The notes beneath the pieces are model-generated. The model was not told where the DNA came from. It ran no database searches and saw only the letters and a list, made by a program, of their open reading frames with translations. The position numbers and the translations under genes are program-made. Shown here piece after piece: positions 10,340 through 22,935 of a DNA stretch of 64,000 nt (its first letter is position 1; every line of letters starts with the position of its first letter). This DNA comes from Amorphophallus konjac (Eukaryota; Streptophyta; Magnoliopsida; Alismatales; Araceae). Location: contig CM040123.1 of NCBI GenBank assembly GCA_022559845.1, forward strand, positions 297,092,642 through 297,156,641, given 5' to 3'.

Positions 10340-11469
10340 GTGGGTCATAATCGGAGGCAAAGAACCCCACATGTAGATGAGCCTAAGCCCAATACTAGGC
10401 CGAGCGATTATGGGCGAGTCCATCCCGATACCCCCACTCCAACCCCCACCGTTGCCGAACTCTTCAAAACCATTTCAGATCGGTTGGATAGGATGTGTAC
10501 CCAGATTGACGGATTCATACCCGAGCCTAGGGAGGTCATAGTCGGTAGCCCCAACCCGGCCCCACCTACGGGGTCCCAAGGACCTCTTCCCCTCCGGGAG
10601 GACAGTCCTTCCCCACCCATGAGAGCTCCTTTGCCCCCACCCCCACCCTCCGATCATTATTCGGAGCTACCTCAACCGGAGCCACCCGTGTTTCTAACGG
10701 GAAAGCTTTTCATCGCCGAGCCACTACTTAGTTGGCTCATGATAGGCTTGGTCCATAGAGCATCATGCTATCCATCCATGGACCCCACACTACCTTTAGT
10801 GCCAGTCAACTCATTCCATACCACATTCCGGTCTAGTCACCATGTGGATACATTGGATGACCTCCTTAAGGGATTAGACCGATAGTTGCAGTTGACGCAC
10901 TTATTGGCCCCAGGCTTCCACCGACCCACAAGTCGTAGCTTCACCCATCCCGCTTGGGGGTCCATTACCTCCGTGTGCACCGTGGGTCATGTCACCATGA
11001 AGATACTTTTATTCCTTCCCCTGTCGATCGAGCCTTATTTCATTCCACTTGTCCCGAGGGAGGAACCATACTTTCTCCATGAGATCATCGTCCCTCTTGC
11101 CATAACTGATGAAGGTGACGATCCACACCTTCAAGAATTTTTGACATGGGACCGTGACATGTAGGAACCCAGTTCGAGGGGTCGCACTTTCTTTGATCCC
11201 TTCGATCCCTTCCCTAGGGAACCTTATGACCCACCATACCTACTCCCCATCCTCACGAGAGTCCACTGCCACACCCCTTCCCTACGGGCCAGTCCACCTA
11301 CACTCAGCCAGGGGTCCGTGCCACGGTCATCATATAGGCGTGACGAACAAGGTGCATCCGACTCCCCAGGCCTACTCAAACCTCCCACACCCAAGCCCAA
11401 GCGGACTTTAGTGCATGAATGGTGCTTCCAAGGATCTCCAGGATTCCATGATTCCACCAACATTTGGTG
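10340..11469 (+). pseudogene. Unidentified gag-like frame with two nonsense codons
   Basis: One continuous reading frame of about 376 codons runs from ATG 10340 to TGA 11467-11469, broken only by TAG at 10883-10885 and 11162-11164. Both fit CAG-to-TAG. The N-terminal part has ELFKTISDRLDRMCTQIDGF, a short amphipathic helix typical of regions preceding gag, then a proline-rich linker (PPPPPPSDHY). The rest has no zinc knuckle and no motif I recognise. Position upstream of a polypurine tract and LTR start suggests a non-autonomous retroelement protein. I do not assign a function. Confidence 0.4.
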
Positions 11470-12023
11470 ACGTCTTGTGTATGCATGGCACACATTCGGA
11501 TGTCCTGGTCCACCATTGCATATGTATGGGCCGGACTAACAGTAGGTTTGTTTAGGGTCTTGTGTGAGTATGTGTTTTTCTTTATTTGCTTAGAGTCTAT
11601 ACATACATGTGTCGAGCATATTAGGAGTCGCATAGTCGGTCTTATGTACGCTCGCGATGATAGTCCCTTTCGAGTGCGAGGTAAGTCGGTTCTATTGCAT
11701 ACGTTGTAGACTTGCCGGAATTTGGGATCGGCTCTACCATTCTATGTCTCGGATCTAGTCACATAAAGGGACCCAACAGTGATTCCTAGTGAGTCACTAA
11801 GCCGTCTCCTTCCTTTGAGAGTGACCCCACCCTAGAGTGTCCACCACTAGCCTCATTCCCATAGCAGCGTGTGCATACCAAATATATACGGGATGAGCAG
11901 GTGACGATTACTTGGAGTGAAGCATACTCCACGCTACCTAGTATGGTGACGGATCCGCCGGAGCCACACGAGCAGCCGCACCCCTTACTCGACGGGGTCG
12001 AGTTCTTCCCACCCGGGGAGAAT
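11470..12023 (+). other. 3' end of unidentified retroelement internal region
   Basis: An open frame ending DGVEFFPPGEN closes with a TGA that overlaps the presumed LTR start at 12024. The purine run CCCGGGGAGAA sits immediately before it. This looks like the end of a polyprotein plus polypurine tract, but upstream of about 11880 the frame is closed. Confidence 0.4.
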
Positions 12024-13975
12024 TGATGGGAATCACACCGGGCATTAACAATTTTATTTTACGTTTGTGCCCTTTTATTTATATTTATACCCTTGGCTAA
12101 TTGTGTTTGTAATTGTAAGACATTATAAGCCAAAGGGTTAGTCTTTAAAGTCTTTGGTTTTATTTGTAAAAGTCTAGTGGGTCCAACAGGGTCCCCCACC
12201 CACTTCCCCATTGGTCCACCTAGGTTCTAGGGCCCATGTGGGGCTGGTTCAAAGTCCAACATTGGACATAGACCAAGGGGGGACAAGAATGGAAAAAATT
12301 CAAAATTGAAGGCCCTTAAAGTCAAGGGGGCACCCCCCTTTAATGTATTATATTCCATGTTGTATTTTTATTTTATTTGGTCATTTGACCACATGGGGGA
12401 AGAAAATCCTATCCCTAGTTTACCCCTCCCTAACCCTAGATCTAGGGGTAGTTAAGGTCATTTTTACTTTTCCATATATTCAATGTAATTTCCTTTTGAT
12501 AGAATTAATGTGAGAAAATTTTAGAAATTGCCAAGAGCAGCCCAAGGGCACCCCTTTCTCTCTCCCACCCCCTTGTAGATAGATTTCTACGAAATTCTTG
12601 AGGTGTGAAGCCTCCTCCCCTCCCCCTCTCTGAGCGTGAAGCTCAGCCCCGCCGCCGCCGCCATCGAGCCACCGTCGCACCGCCACCTGCTGCCGCGTCG
12701 GAATTCTGTCCACATCAGGACAGAAGGTTGAATCCCTATTTTTTATCTCCACATCAGAAGATCTGATAGAGTTGCAATTTTGTATGCTTGTTCTTCTTGT
12801 TATCCCCAGTGTCCATTTTAAATTTTGTGCCAATCAGAGGTCATTTGCAATTTTTCCCATAATTTTAATTCCACCCCTAACAGTCTGCCAGTTTGCAGAT
12901 CTGTTGGATAGGAGTCTGTTCTTCTATTTTTCCCGTCCCCTTATACATCTTTAAAAAATCCCCAAAAATTCATGCGTGTTCCTTACTTTCCTACCTTTCA
13001 CCCATAATTTTTCTAGGGTCTAGATCTATCGTCTTCCTGTCGGTCAAAATTCATTTTCAGGGAGAACTCAGTCTGTCCTGTGTGCCTATCAGTTTGAGCC
13101 AGTAAAAATCGTTGTGGAACAGTCATTTTAATTTTCAATCCATTAACTTGATGGATCTGAGAAAATTATATGTTGTAGCCCTCTGAGTCCTCTATCCATC
13201 GGTACCACTTTTGTGTCGATCTAACATCGGATCTGGCCGCAGAAAATCTTTTCGTGAAGACGCGCAGAGCAGATCGAGGACAAGCTAGCAACTCAATTCG
13301 AGAATTAGTTCCTCAGAAAATACGTCGGCTCACCTTCGGCGACCACCGCTCCTGGAGATCGATCGGCAACCCATCTGAAGCGTCCCAGCCAATCGTCGCA
13401 ACAACGAGTCGACCGGAAGCGGCCGTCCCAGTTGCTGAGTTCCCTTACTATACCTAGTTGGAACAGAATTGAGTCGGAACCGAGTCGGACCAGCAGCCTG
13501 TCTTCGGCCCAAATTGCTGCCCATCAACCCGAGTTCGCTACTCCCGAGCCTCACATTGTAGCCCTTTACCTCCCTGCGTGGAGTGTGCGATAAATTTATT
13601 TCTGTAATTATTGTAATATTTGTACACCGGGAGTACGAGCTTCGACCGGGGTCATCTTCCCCACGCCCGGAGCGTGGAGGTAAACTCACCTCCCTCTTTA
13701 TCGCATTTGCTTATCTCGTATACTTTTGAATGCCACTGCTAGAGTGATAGGATTACTAGCTCAATATTTATTTTTATCATCGCTGCGAGAGTGAGTGAGT
13801 GAACCCGTCCTGTGACTCAATCTGAGTATACACGAAAAAGTCGATACCCGAGGCTCATTGCCGGTTTCTCAATCGCGCACGATCCCACGTTTCCCTCGCA
13901 TAGGGACGTCCGCGAGCTAGAGTCCCTTGTTGTCTCGAATCACGTCCCGTCCCACATCACATACTTGTCTTTATT
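12024..13975 (+). mobile_element. Probable gypsy-type LTR (right end uncertain)
   Basis: Starts TGATGGGAATCACACC right after a purine tract. It has a TATA-like CATATATT near 12472 and a GC-rich downstream part. No primer-binding site follows and no second copy is present, so the right border is a guess from where homology to the SIRE-like internal region begins (about 13980). Confidence 0.4.
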
Positions 13976-13979
13976 TCTG

Positions 13980-15423
13980 CTCATTTCATTGAATGCATCT
14001 TCTTAGGGGGAGATTCAAATAAATTATCTCAAATCATGCACCAATAAAATACAATCACTGTTTTATCATTATCATTGGATCTTTGTCATGCCAGTTAGGA
14101 CTGCATTAGAATCCATGAGCTACAAAGTATTATGTTTGCATGTCTAGATGTGGGTCATGCATGTTGCATTTTCCCATTGTGTGCTTGCATGATATTATAT
14201 GCTGTTCAACCCTCATCCTTGAAATTTTCTATGACCATATACTTTCTTGTTAAATAATGTTACGTTTGAGTCATAACTGGTGTGTCTCATGTCACACACT
14301 TAGGGAGAGTAATTTTTAATTAGTGCACTTATGTAAGGGAAGCTACATAGTCATGCCTTCAATTAAAATTTTTAGCATACATGTTAAATCAAAATCCCTA
14401 CACTAATCTTGCACTTAAATGTGAAAATAGGTGTTAAACATAAGGATATAGGAATTTCTTTTTAACACTCAAGAAAAACTAAACTTGCTGCATGGATTTT
14501 GAAGAGGAAAGTCGAGGAAAAAGTTACCTACCTTATATAAAAGAAAGATTCTGAAAGAAAAATGGGAAGGAAAGTAAAGAAAATATAAAGGCAGCGCAAT
14601 GCTCAGTCTCACTAAGTAGATTGGATGCATGTCACCTGAGATGTGATATAGTTCATATTGAAAAGTGTTGTACTAAAGTATCTATGTTCAGAATGAAGTG
14701 AAATGGTTAATACTCTGAGTAACCAGGGAGTCTGGCATGTGATCCATGTGTCTCCTCGCATAAAAAGGAATAGACTAAACCTGATCACTCTTATTTATAA
14801 AAACTCAGATTCTTACTGTGAAAATTCAGGAAATCAGAAATTGAAGAAAGCCAAATGGGGCGGAGCGAAGCCTCCAATATGCTGAAATTTGAGACTGATA
14901 TGTAGTTTGAATAGTCTCCCTTTGTGTGGGACTAAAAATCCATATATCCATATGATTAAGACTCAATCTCACATTTACTCACTTACAAAAATGGGAATTT
15001 GATTTGATATGCACACTGAAAATTTGATTGGTTGCATGGGCTGCTGTATGATTTTTCTTAAATATTTGCACTCTCTCCTTGGTGTTAAATATGAGCAATC
15101 TGATTGCATCGACTCACTTGCACTTTTCATACACCTATCCTATCTTTTTAATAAGAAATGGGGAGATATGTTGCATTTATATGTATATATCTGCTATAGG
15201 TTTTTCTTGGTCGACCAGATCATCTTATTGGTCGACCAACATAATTATTCCTTTGATTTTTGCACGTCTATACTATCAGTTATCTGCATGCCTGCATGGC
15301 TCCTAATGTGCCATACTAACCAATTGGTATCATTCCAACAATGTGCATCTAGGTTCATGCATTTCAAAAGAAAAATAAAAATATGTAAATCAAAGAAAAT
15401 CTAAAAATAAAGAATCATACCAT
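13980..15423 (+). mobile_element. 3' internal part of plus-strand SIRE-like element, segment 1
   Basis: Blocks here match the reverse complement of the pol-less copia element's internal region. Around 14630 (CACCTGAGATGTGATATAG) corresponds to about 33450, and AAGCCTCCAATATGCTGA at about 14870 corresponds to about 33225. It has a purine tract TTAGGGGGAGATT at 14003. No coding frame is evident. The Athila element inserted at 15423/27135 separates it from its continuation. Confidence 0.65.
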
Positions 15424-17374
15424 TGATGCGCACCGACTAGTGTCGTTAAGAAAGCCGTGCCACAATTTCAAAATGTTCACACTCACTCACTTTAAAAGAT
15501 TGGACAATCAAATTATATAGTGGTAAGCGGAGTCGATCCCACGAGGAGCAAAAATCCTTATTTCATCAAGGTGGAAAAACACCTTATGCTTTGAAAATCG
15601 AATTTTGAGTGAGATTAATCTAAGGAAAGACAAATTGCATGAAAACTCTTTAAAGAACATGAGAGGGTTTAAGAAGAGAAATTAGAGGAGATAGAGAGAA
15701 ACACAATCTCACAAATGATGAATTTCATTAAGATGATAGTGGAAAGTCACACTAGAAAAATAAGAATTACAACATGGGAACATCAAAAAGAAAAGATAAG
15801 AAAATATAGCCAATGTATGAAGAATAACGCCGCCTCCTTGCCAAGCCTTGGATGAAGATCGCCTCGCCTTGGATGCCGACGTCGTGAGAGGATCAATTGG
15901 AAGAGAATCCGCCTTGGGATATGAGAGAAAAATAGAGGAAGAAAGAAATAGATGGAAGAAATTTGAAAACAGTGCAAAAGGGTGTGTGCGTTGGTGTGTG
16001 TTGAGAACAAATAGTGAAAAACTAGATTGAAAATAGAGGGTTATTTGGAGGAAGAATAACTTTAAAATCGAAGCGAATTAGGAAAAATGATAAACAGCAA
16101 AGTTGTAGAGGATGAGAAGATGAAGGAGATTGATGAAGACTTCAGAGTTTAAAAACGAGAGGAAGATGGAGAAAACTGAGGATGAACAGGAGGTGGTCGC
16201 GGATGAACAATGCAGAACTCTAAAAATCTGAACTTTAGAAAATTGACTATAGCTTTAAAACGGTGAAGAACTGGAAGATGAGGTAGAAGAAGTTGAAGAA
16301 CTTTCAAAAACGCACAACTTTTGTGAAGACAGCAGAAAGAGATGAGGATCAGAAGAGGGAGAAAAACAATGAAGAACAGAAAGTATGAAAATCGGGTGAA
16401 CAGTAAAAACCGTAGACAGAGCTTTGGAAAATTAATTATAGCATAAAAACGAGAAAGAATTAGGAGAAGAGAAAGAATAAGAATTTGTAGAAGACTGGAA
16501 AACGAAGAACTTTGATGAAGAACTTAACTGCAAAAGATGAAAAGAAAGGCTTCGAAATTAAACCCTAAGGCAGATCTCCAAACTGTTCTCTCCGTAACCC
16601 TGCGACCATGGCATCCTTTTATAGGGTTTTTGGTCTCTCACGATCGTGGACTTCCCAAATGCACTCAAATCCAGGTTTTTAGCAATACAACTTCACCCAA
16701 TTAGACTTCTTTCCATCCTTGGAGTCCTCCTTTCTTTGAATATGGCTTGGATAAGCTTGAAAATTGGAAGGAGACTTCGATCGGGAAACTACAGTTGCCT
16801 TTTCTGGTTCAACTTTGAATAGCGACTTATATTGGGGCGTCTTTTCTTTAAATGACGTCTTAATCTAGGGCGTCCTTTCTTGAAGTAGCGACTGCATCTC
16901 GGGCGTCAGTTTCCTTAATTCCTCATTTGCTATTTCCACATTTTCCGTAAAATAGGAATTGACGACCTTCACTTTGGGCATCCTTTCTATGATTAGCGAC
17001 CTCCTCTCGGGCGCTAATTCTTTTCTCTCTTTTTTTCTTTTTCCATTTTCTTTTATCAACTGAATTGACGCCCTTGGAGCTGTCGCTTCTTGCTGAAGAC
17101 GCGCTCTTGCATCTGTCGTTATTTAAATAGCGCCTTGATCTAGGTCGCTTTTTCCTGAAAATTAAAATATCAATCTATTTAATTCCAAAATAATTATGCA
17201 AATATTTAAATATTTCTCACATGGTCTTTTAAGATCAAAAAGATGATAAAATGCATGAAGACTCAAATAATGTGTGAGAATGTAATTAATACTCATGTTG
17301 CACAAATATACTCAAATAATGCTCAAAGATGATGGATGTGATGTAAATTATGATGTAAAATATAGCACTTATCA
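15424..17374 (-). repeat. Athila 3' LTR
   Basis: On the minus strand it begins TGATAAGTGCTATATTTTAC and ends GGTGCGCATCA. It matches 25183-27134 throughout. A minus-strand TATA box CTATAAAAGG lies at 16616-16625 (26376-26385 in the other LTR), placing U3 between 16626 and 17374. Confidence 0.95.
16822..17148. repeat. Bipartite GCGAC/GCGTC motif array in Athila U3
   Basis: Eight two-part units. In the clearest, GCGAC is followed by ten bases and GCGTC or GCGCT, a 20-base span: 16822-16841, 16888-16907, 16996-17015. 17067-17086 has GACGC, ten bases, GTCGC. The others differ by one or two bases in span. The right LTR repeats the set at 26582-26908. All lie upstream of the TATA box. Confidence 0.75.
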
Positions 17375-18552
17375 CACCCCGCAACTTACTCATTGCTAGA
17401 CCCTTAGTAATGCAATTAAATCAAAATTAAGGACCAACAAGAATTCATAAAGATCATACTCTTATATCCAGCTCTCCCTTCATAGAATCAACCAAAGATT
17501 AGGAATCCAGAATTATTAATACTCATATTAGCCTTAGATTGGAAATTAAAGCACATGACTTAAGAATACAAATCAAAGTTCAATAGCACTTGTGCATGTG
17601 TAATTCTAAATCTGCAGTTAAGACAATTGCATCCCCCATTTGTTATTCCAAGTAAGTACCTTTCAACCCTGCACCTCTCAGATCAGAGCATTTAAGCATA
17701 CTAGCTTTTGTCTGCCTTTTTCTTTTGTTCCTTTGGAACTTTTTTCTCATTTGCACAACCATAATGCTGCACCACCCTTCACCTTTTTACGCGAACCTCA
17801 ACACGTCTTAGGTAAAGCAGGCCCGGTTACTCAGATCAGGGGCATTTTTCTTGGCGTGATCTTTCTATTTCATCATTTCTTTCTTCTTCAACAATATGCC
17901 TTTGCATTTTCTTCTTTTTTTTTCTATAGAACTCGGCAGAAAGCTTTTTCTTGAAATAGATCTCATCCTCAAGAAATGCAGAGTATCAGATACAGTTCCC
18001 AAAATAACAGAGGGCTTATCTTATTTTGCTTCATCAGAGTGCATAGTGAATATTTTTTCTAATAGTGCGCATGAACTTTAAAGAGATTCTTATATCAGTT
18101 TTCCATGGCTAGATCGACCTTAATTTTCCTTCAACCTTCTCCTTAGCCTTTTCTAATCCAGAATTACTTTCAATTCAAGCATGAAACAATAAAACTCAGT
18201 CGAGAATTTCATCTTTTCATTTTCATGCAAATTGCAATAATTTCATGTAAAAATCCTACCAAATTGTATTATATGCAATGATGAAATTTTTCTCTGCCCC
18301 CCCAACTTAAATGACATTATCCTCAATGACATGGAAAGTTGAAATGAAAGAACAATGTAATAATAAAGTTTGCTGAGCAGGAAAGAGACAACCTGGTGTG
18401 CGGGGCAGAATCTCCTTTGGTGACAACTTCCTCTCCTTGGCTTGAATCTAATAACTAAAACACACTGAAACAAAATCATCAAATAACAAAAATCTTGGGT
18501 TGCCTCCCAAAAGCGCTAAGTTTCCCGTCTTCAGCCAGACGCATGAAACATC
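17375..18552 (-). other. Athila region between integrase and 3' LTR
   Basis: Noncoding. It holds the presumed polypurine tract next to the LTR (minus-strand GTTGCGGGGTG) and the TTGGGTTGCCTCCCAA dyad-like block near 18495 that I associate with Athila elements. Its short open frames show no envelope features. Confidence 0.6.
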
Positions 18553-19713
18553 TTACTCCGGATCACTTAAAGCAATTGATTCTTTTGCAGTTAACTGTCC
18601 ATTCTCCAAGTAAGGTTTTAATCGTTGACCGTTGACAGTGAAAATGTGACCATTTTTAGGATCTAAAATTTTAACAGCACCATGGTCAAAAACTTTAACA
18701 ATAATGAACGGTCCATCCCATCTGGACTTTAGCTTACCGGGGAACAAACGCAGCCTTGAATTAAATAGCCAAACCTTTTGATTTTCTTGAAAACTCTTTC
18801 TGTGAATGTGTTTATCATGAAATGCTTTGGTTTTAGCTTTGTAAATCTTCACATTTTCATAGGCTTCGTTCCTTAATTCCTCCAGTTCATTAATTTGTAG
18901 AGCTCTTTGGGCACCAGCTTGATTAAGATCAAAATTAACTTGCTTAAGGGCCCAATAAGCTCGATGTTCCAATTCTACGGGCAAGTGGCAGGCTTTACCA
19001 AAAATGAGACGGTAAGGGGACATGCCAATGGGAGTTTTGTATGCAGTTCTATAGGCCCACAATGCATCATCTAGTATCTCGGACTAGTCTTTTCTATCTG
19101 GCCTAACAGTTTTATGCAGAATATTTTTAATCTCCCGGTTTGACACTTCAATCTGGCCACTAGTTTGGGGATGATAGGGGGTAGCAAGCTTGTGAGTGAT
19201 ACCGTACTTACGAAGCAAAGCTCGGAATTGAAAATGAGTGAAATGAGAACCCCCATCACTAATCAGAGCTCTAGGACAACCAAACCTAGAAAAGATACTC
19301 TTCTTCACAAATTTCATAACCACATTATGGTCATTTGTTCTAGTAGCAATGGCTTCAATCCATTTGGAAACATAATCGACCGCCACCAAGATATATTCAT
19401 TACCAAATGAAGATGGAAATGGTCCCATAAAATCTATTCCCCAAACATCAAAAATTTCAACCACCAGAATGGGTTTTAGCGGCATCATATCTTTCTTCGA
19501 ATTATTGCCCACAGCTTGGCATCTCAAACATGATTTAGAAAATTCATAAGCATCCTTAAATAACGTGGGCCAATAAAATCCACTTTGTAGCACTTTTGCC
19601 ACTATCTTCTTTCCAGAGAAGTGTCCCCCACAAGCTAAGTTATGACAAAAATTCAATACTGATTGCTGTTCTTCCTCAGGGACACATCTTCTAATGATCT
19701 GATCGGGACCCAT
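18553..19713 (-). pseudogene. Athila integrase
   Basis: Integrase inserts the cDNA into host DNA. The frame shows the zinc-binding HHCC region (CGGHFSGKK ... [10 protein letters not shown]), the catalytic core with D in [11 protein letters not shown] in LISDGGSHF and E in [11 protein letters not shown], then a C-terminal domain ending in [11 protein letters not shown] single in-frame TAG at 19084-19086 sits where the family has tryptophan (TGG), splitting it into two open pieces in the same frame. Otherwise it is complete. It continues from RNase H through a frameshift near 19790. Confidence 0.9.
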
Positions 19714-19748
19714 ATGAAACAGCTCAGGGTCCTCCCAACAATAGTGTT

Positions 19749-20262
19749 TTACTTTAGAAAAGAAATGATCCTTCTCCTGCTTAGTCCACCCTCCGGGATC
19801 TGACCTACCGCCAGGTAGTTAACAATGTTAGCATACCAAGGAGTTGAAGAATGAGAGAGGGAAAGAATCTGTTCATCGGGAAAAGAATCGGACATTGGAG
19901 TACTTTCAGGGATCACTATCCTGGATAAATGATCAGCAACTACATTGGCCAACCCCTTCTTGTCTCTAATTTCTAAATCAAACTCTTGTAATAATAGAAT
20001 CCATCTAATGAGACGGGGCTTAGCATCCTTCTTGGAAAGTAAGTATTTTAAGGCAGAATGATCGGAGTAAACAATAACCTAAGCTCCTAAAAGATATGAT
20101 CGAAATTTTTCTAGGGCAAAAACAACAGCTAGAAGCTCCTTCTCCGTGGTGGTGTAATTCATCTATGCATCAGCAAAGGTGCGACTTGCATAATATATTA
20201 CCACGGGCTTTTGCTCTATCTTATGACCTAAGACAGCTCCAACAGCATAGTCCGAGGCATCA
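19749..20262 (-). pseudogene. Athila RNase H
   Basis: RNase H degrades the RNA strand during reverse transcription. The frame starts FDIMCDASDYAVGAVLG (first catalytic D). It has TEKELLAVVFALEKFR (catalytic E) and [10 protein letters not shown] (catalytic D), and ends with the ADHLSR linker (19920). It is offset from the RT frame by an indel at about 20265. TAG codons at 20163-20165 and 20079-20081 both fit CAG-to-TAG. Confidence 0.85.
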
Positions 20263-21921
20263 CACATTATGTCGAAATTGAAGAATCGGAGCTTGAGTTA
20301 GGGCCGCTTTCAAAGAATTAAAGGTTTTAAGACAAGAATCATCGAAATGGAATGGAGTATCTTTAGCAAGCAACTGTGTGAGGGGAAGAGCAATGGTGGA
20401 GAAGTTCGGAATAAATCTTCTATAAAATCCAGCATGGCCAAGAAAGGATCTGATTTGCTTGACAGATGTAGGGGGAGGAAGATTGGAAATCAAGTTTACT
20501 TTGGCTTTATCGACCTCTATTCCCCTTTCCAAAATCACATGGCCTAAAACTATGCCTTCCCTCACCATAAAGTGGCTCTTCTCCCAACTCAGCACAAGAT
20601 TAGCATCAATGCACCTCTTCAAAACCTGAGTCAAATTTTCTAAGCACCCCTCAAAAGAATCGCCAAACACCGAAAAATCATCCATGAAAACTTCCAAAGT
20701 CTCCCCCACCATGTCAGAAAATATCGACATCATACATCTTTGAAAAGTAGCAGGGGCATTACACAGTCCAAACGGCATCCTTCTAAACGCAAACGTGCCA
20801 TAGGGGCATGTAAAAGTGGTTTTTTCTTGATCCTCCGGATAGATAGCAACTTGATTATATCCGGAATAGCCATCCAAAAAGCAAAAATATTTTTGTCTAG
20901 CCAGCCTTTCTAGAATTTGATCAACAAACGAGAGTGGAAAATGATCTTTCTTTGTTACTGAATTTAATTTCCTGTAATCAATACAAACCCTCCATCCCGT
21001 CTGTAATCGCATGGGCACCTCTTCTCCTTTTTCATTTGTAACTACTGTCAGCCCCAACTTCTTAGGAACCACTTGTGTCGGGCTAACCCATTTGCTATCA
21101 GAAATAGGATAAATTATCCCAGCATCTAACCACTTAACAACTTCCTTCTTCACCACCTCTTTCATATTTGGATTCAGCCGACGTTGCATCTCTCTACTCG
21201 GCTTGGCATTGTCCTCCAAATAGATATGATGCATATAAACATCTGGATTTATACCCTTCAAATCTACCACAGACCATCCTATCGCCCCCCTATGCTCCTT
21301 AAGAACTTCTAAGAGTTTAGATTCCTGAGCAGAGGTAAGATTAGAAGCAATGATAATAGGCAAGGTATGATCTGGGCCTAGATAAGCATATTTCAATGAA
21401 TCCGGTAGAGGCTTAAGTTCCAAAATGGGCGGCTGATCAAGAGATGGAAGAATAGGTTCAGCTTGAAGTGGAGGGAGTGGTTCAACTCTAGAATAGGGTG
21501 CATAAGAAAAAGGTGAATCTTGAAGCAAACTACCTTCTTCAATCACATCCTCATTCATATCCGCATTTTCTTCAATTATTTCATCAAAAATATCAATGAC
21601 ATTACATTCTCCCTCATGATCTGGGTATTGTGAAGCTTTAAAAACATTCAGTGAGACCTTCTCTTCTCCAAAGGTAATATCCATCATCCCTGTGGCACAA
21701 TTAATATTGGCCTTCGCCGTAGCCAAAAACGGGCGTCCCAAAATGATTGGTGTATGTTTTAACTCTTGGGATGAGGCCATATCCAAGATTAAAAAGTCCA
21801 CTGGGAAATAGCATTCATGAATTTTCACTATCACATCCTCCAATAAACCCTTTGGTGTTTTAACAGACCGATCCGCTAGTTGAAGGATAATAGAAGTGGG
21901 CTTTAATTCCCCTAAATCAAA
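20260..21921 (-). pseudogene. Athila reverse transcriptase
   Basis: Reverse transcriptase of the gypsy type. It is continuous over 527 codons from 21843, and the same frame reaches back to the stop at 21922. Motifs include IDYRKLNSVTKKDHFPL, FLDGYSGYNQ, FRRMPFGLCNAPATFQRCM and the catalytic EVFMDDFSVFG, then HFMVREGIVLGH and the connection domain. No lesion is seen inside the polymerase core. The frame is lost at about 20265, just before RNase H. Confidence 0.93.
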
Positions 21922-22935
21922 TTACTCATAAATGCAGGTGGGTAACAAATTAACACTTGCTCCAAGATCTAGCAAAGCTTTATCAAATGTCACCCCACCT
22001 ATATCACATGAAATTAATGGAGCACCAGGGTCCTTCAACTTCTTTGGTAAAGAATTCATTAAAACAGCACTAACATCTTCAGATAGACAGATCTTCTGTG
22101 TTGCCGCCTTTGGCTCCCTTCTTGGTGTACAAAGCTCTTTCAAAAACTTAGCATACGCCGGCACATGTTTAATAGCATCTAATAGTGGAATATTAATATT
22201 GACTTGTTTAAATAATTCCAACATCTCTTCTTGTTGGACCGGCTTCTTTTGAGCTTTTGGCTTTAATGCATCTGGAAAAGGGATCTTAGGAACATATCCT
22301 TGCAAACCTTCATCAACCTTGACCTTCCCTTTGTCCATTGTCTTCTCTCCCCCATCCGGCTTCTTTTTCTCTTGAACAATTATCGGCTCTTCTTCCTCAT
22401 TATTACTTTCCTCTTGGGCATCTTGGCCCGAACTACCACCCACATCCTTAGCCTGATATGGATCATTAAGAACTTTCCCGCTCCTAAGGGTAGAGATAGC
22501 TTTGGCATTCTCGAATTGAGGAACGATAGGAGGGGGTGGCTGAGGTTGATTGGGCTGATTTGGAGGGGGAAGAATAGGAGCTCTTTGCTGAAAACCCGGA
22601 GGTTGTTGATTGCAGGGATTAGCTATGGGTTGACTAGGTAGCTGCCCAACATCTCTCCTTATATTACTAGCCGCCAACTGACCTATTTGACCTTCTAACT
22701 TAGCAATTGATTGTTGTTGAGAGAGAATAAGTTGTTGAAGTTGGTCAAATTTATCCTCAAAATGAGGCTGAGGGGGTTGAGGAGGCGGTTGATAAGGAGC
22801 TTGAGGTTGATAATGATGTGATGGAAATTGATTATATTGGCCCTGGAATGATGGAGCTTGTTGATATGGGGCCTGAGCATGATGGAACGATGATTGCTGA
22901 AATGGAAGTTGTTGTTGATTATGTTGAAAAGAGGT
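21922..22935 (-). pseudogene. Athila protease and gag-pro linker
   Basis: The aspartic protease is marked by FDKALLDLGASVNLLP, where Athila has a D-L-G active site in place of the usual D-T-G. It follows a linker rich in Q, P and acidic residues and an ISTLRSGK block that is characteristic of Athila. TAA at 21922-21924 interrupts the frame directly after the active site, and TAA at 22936-22938 marks its upstream limit. Both fit CAA-to-TAA. Confidence 0.85.

Noticed and set aside
10146..10373. Separate short gene before the gag-like frame
   Set aside because: 76 codons, no motif, overlaps the longer frame; no support beyond being open.
15518..15550. tRNA-like B box in the Athila LTR (AGTCGATCCCACGAGG)
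   Set aside because: No cloverleaf can be formed around it and it recurs in the second LTR; it is a conserved LTR block.
17375..18552. Envelope-like gene after Athila integrase
   Set aside because: Small open frames at 17640-18081 (+) and 18243-18482 (-) lack a signal peptide plus membrane anchor pattern and are short.
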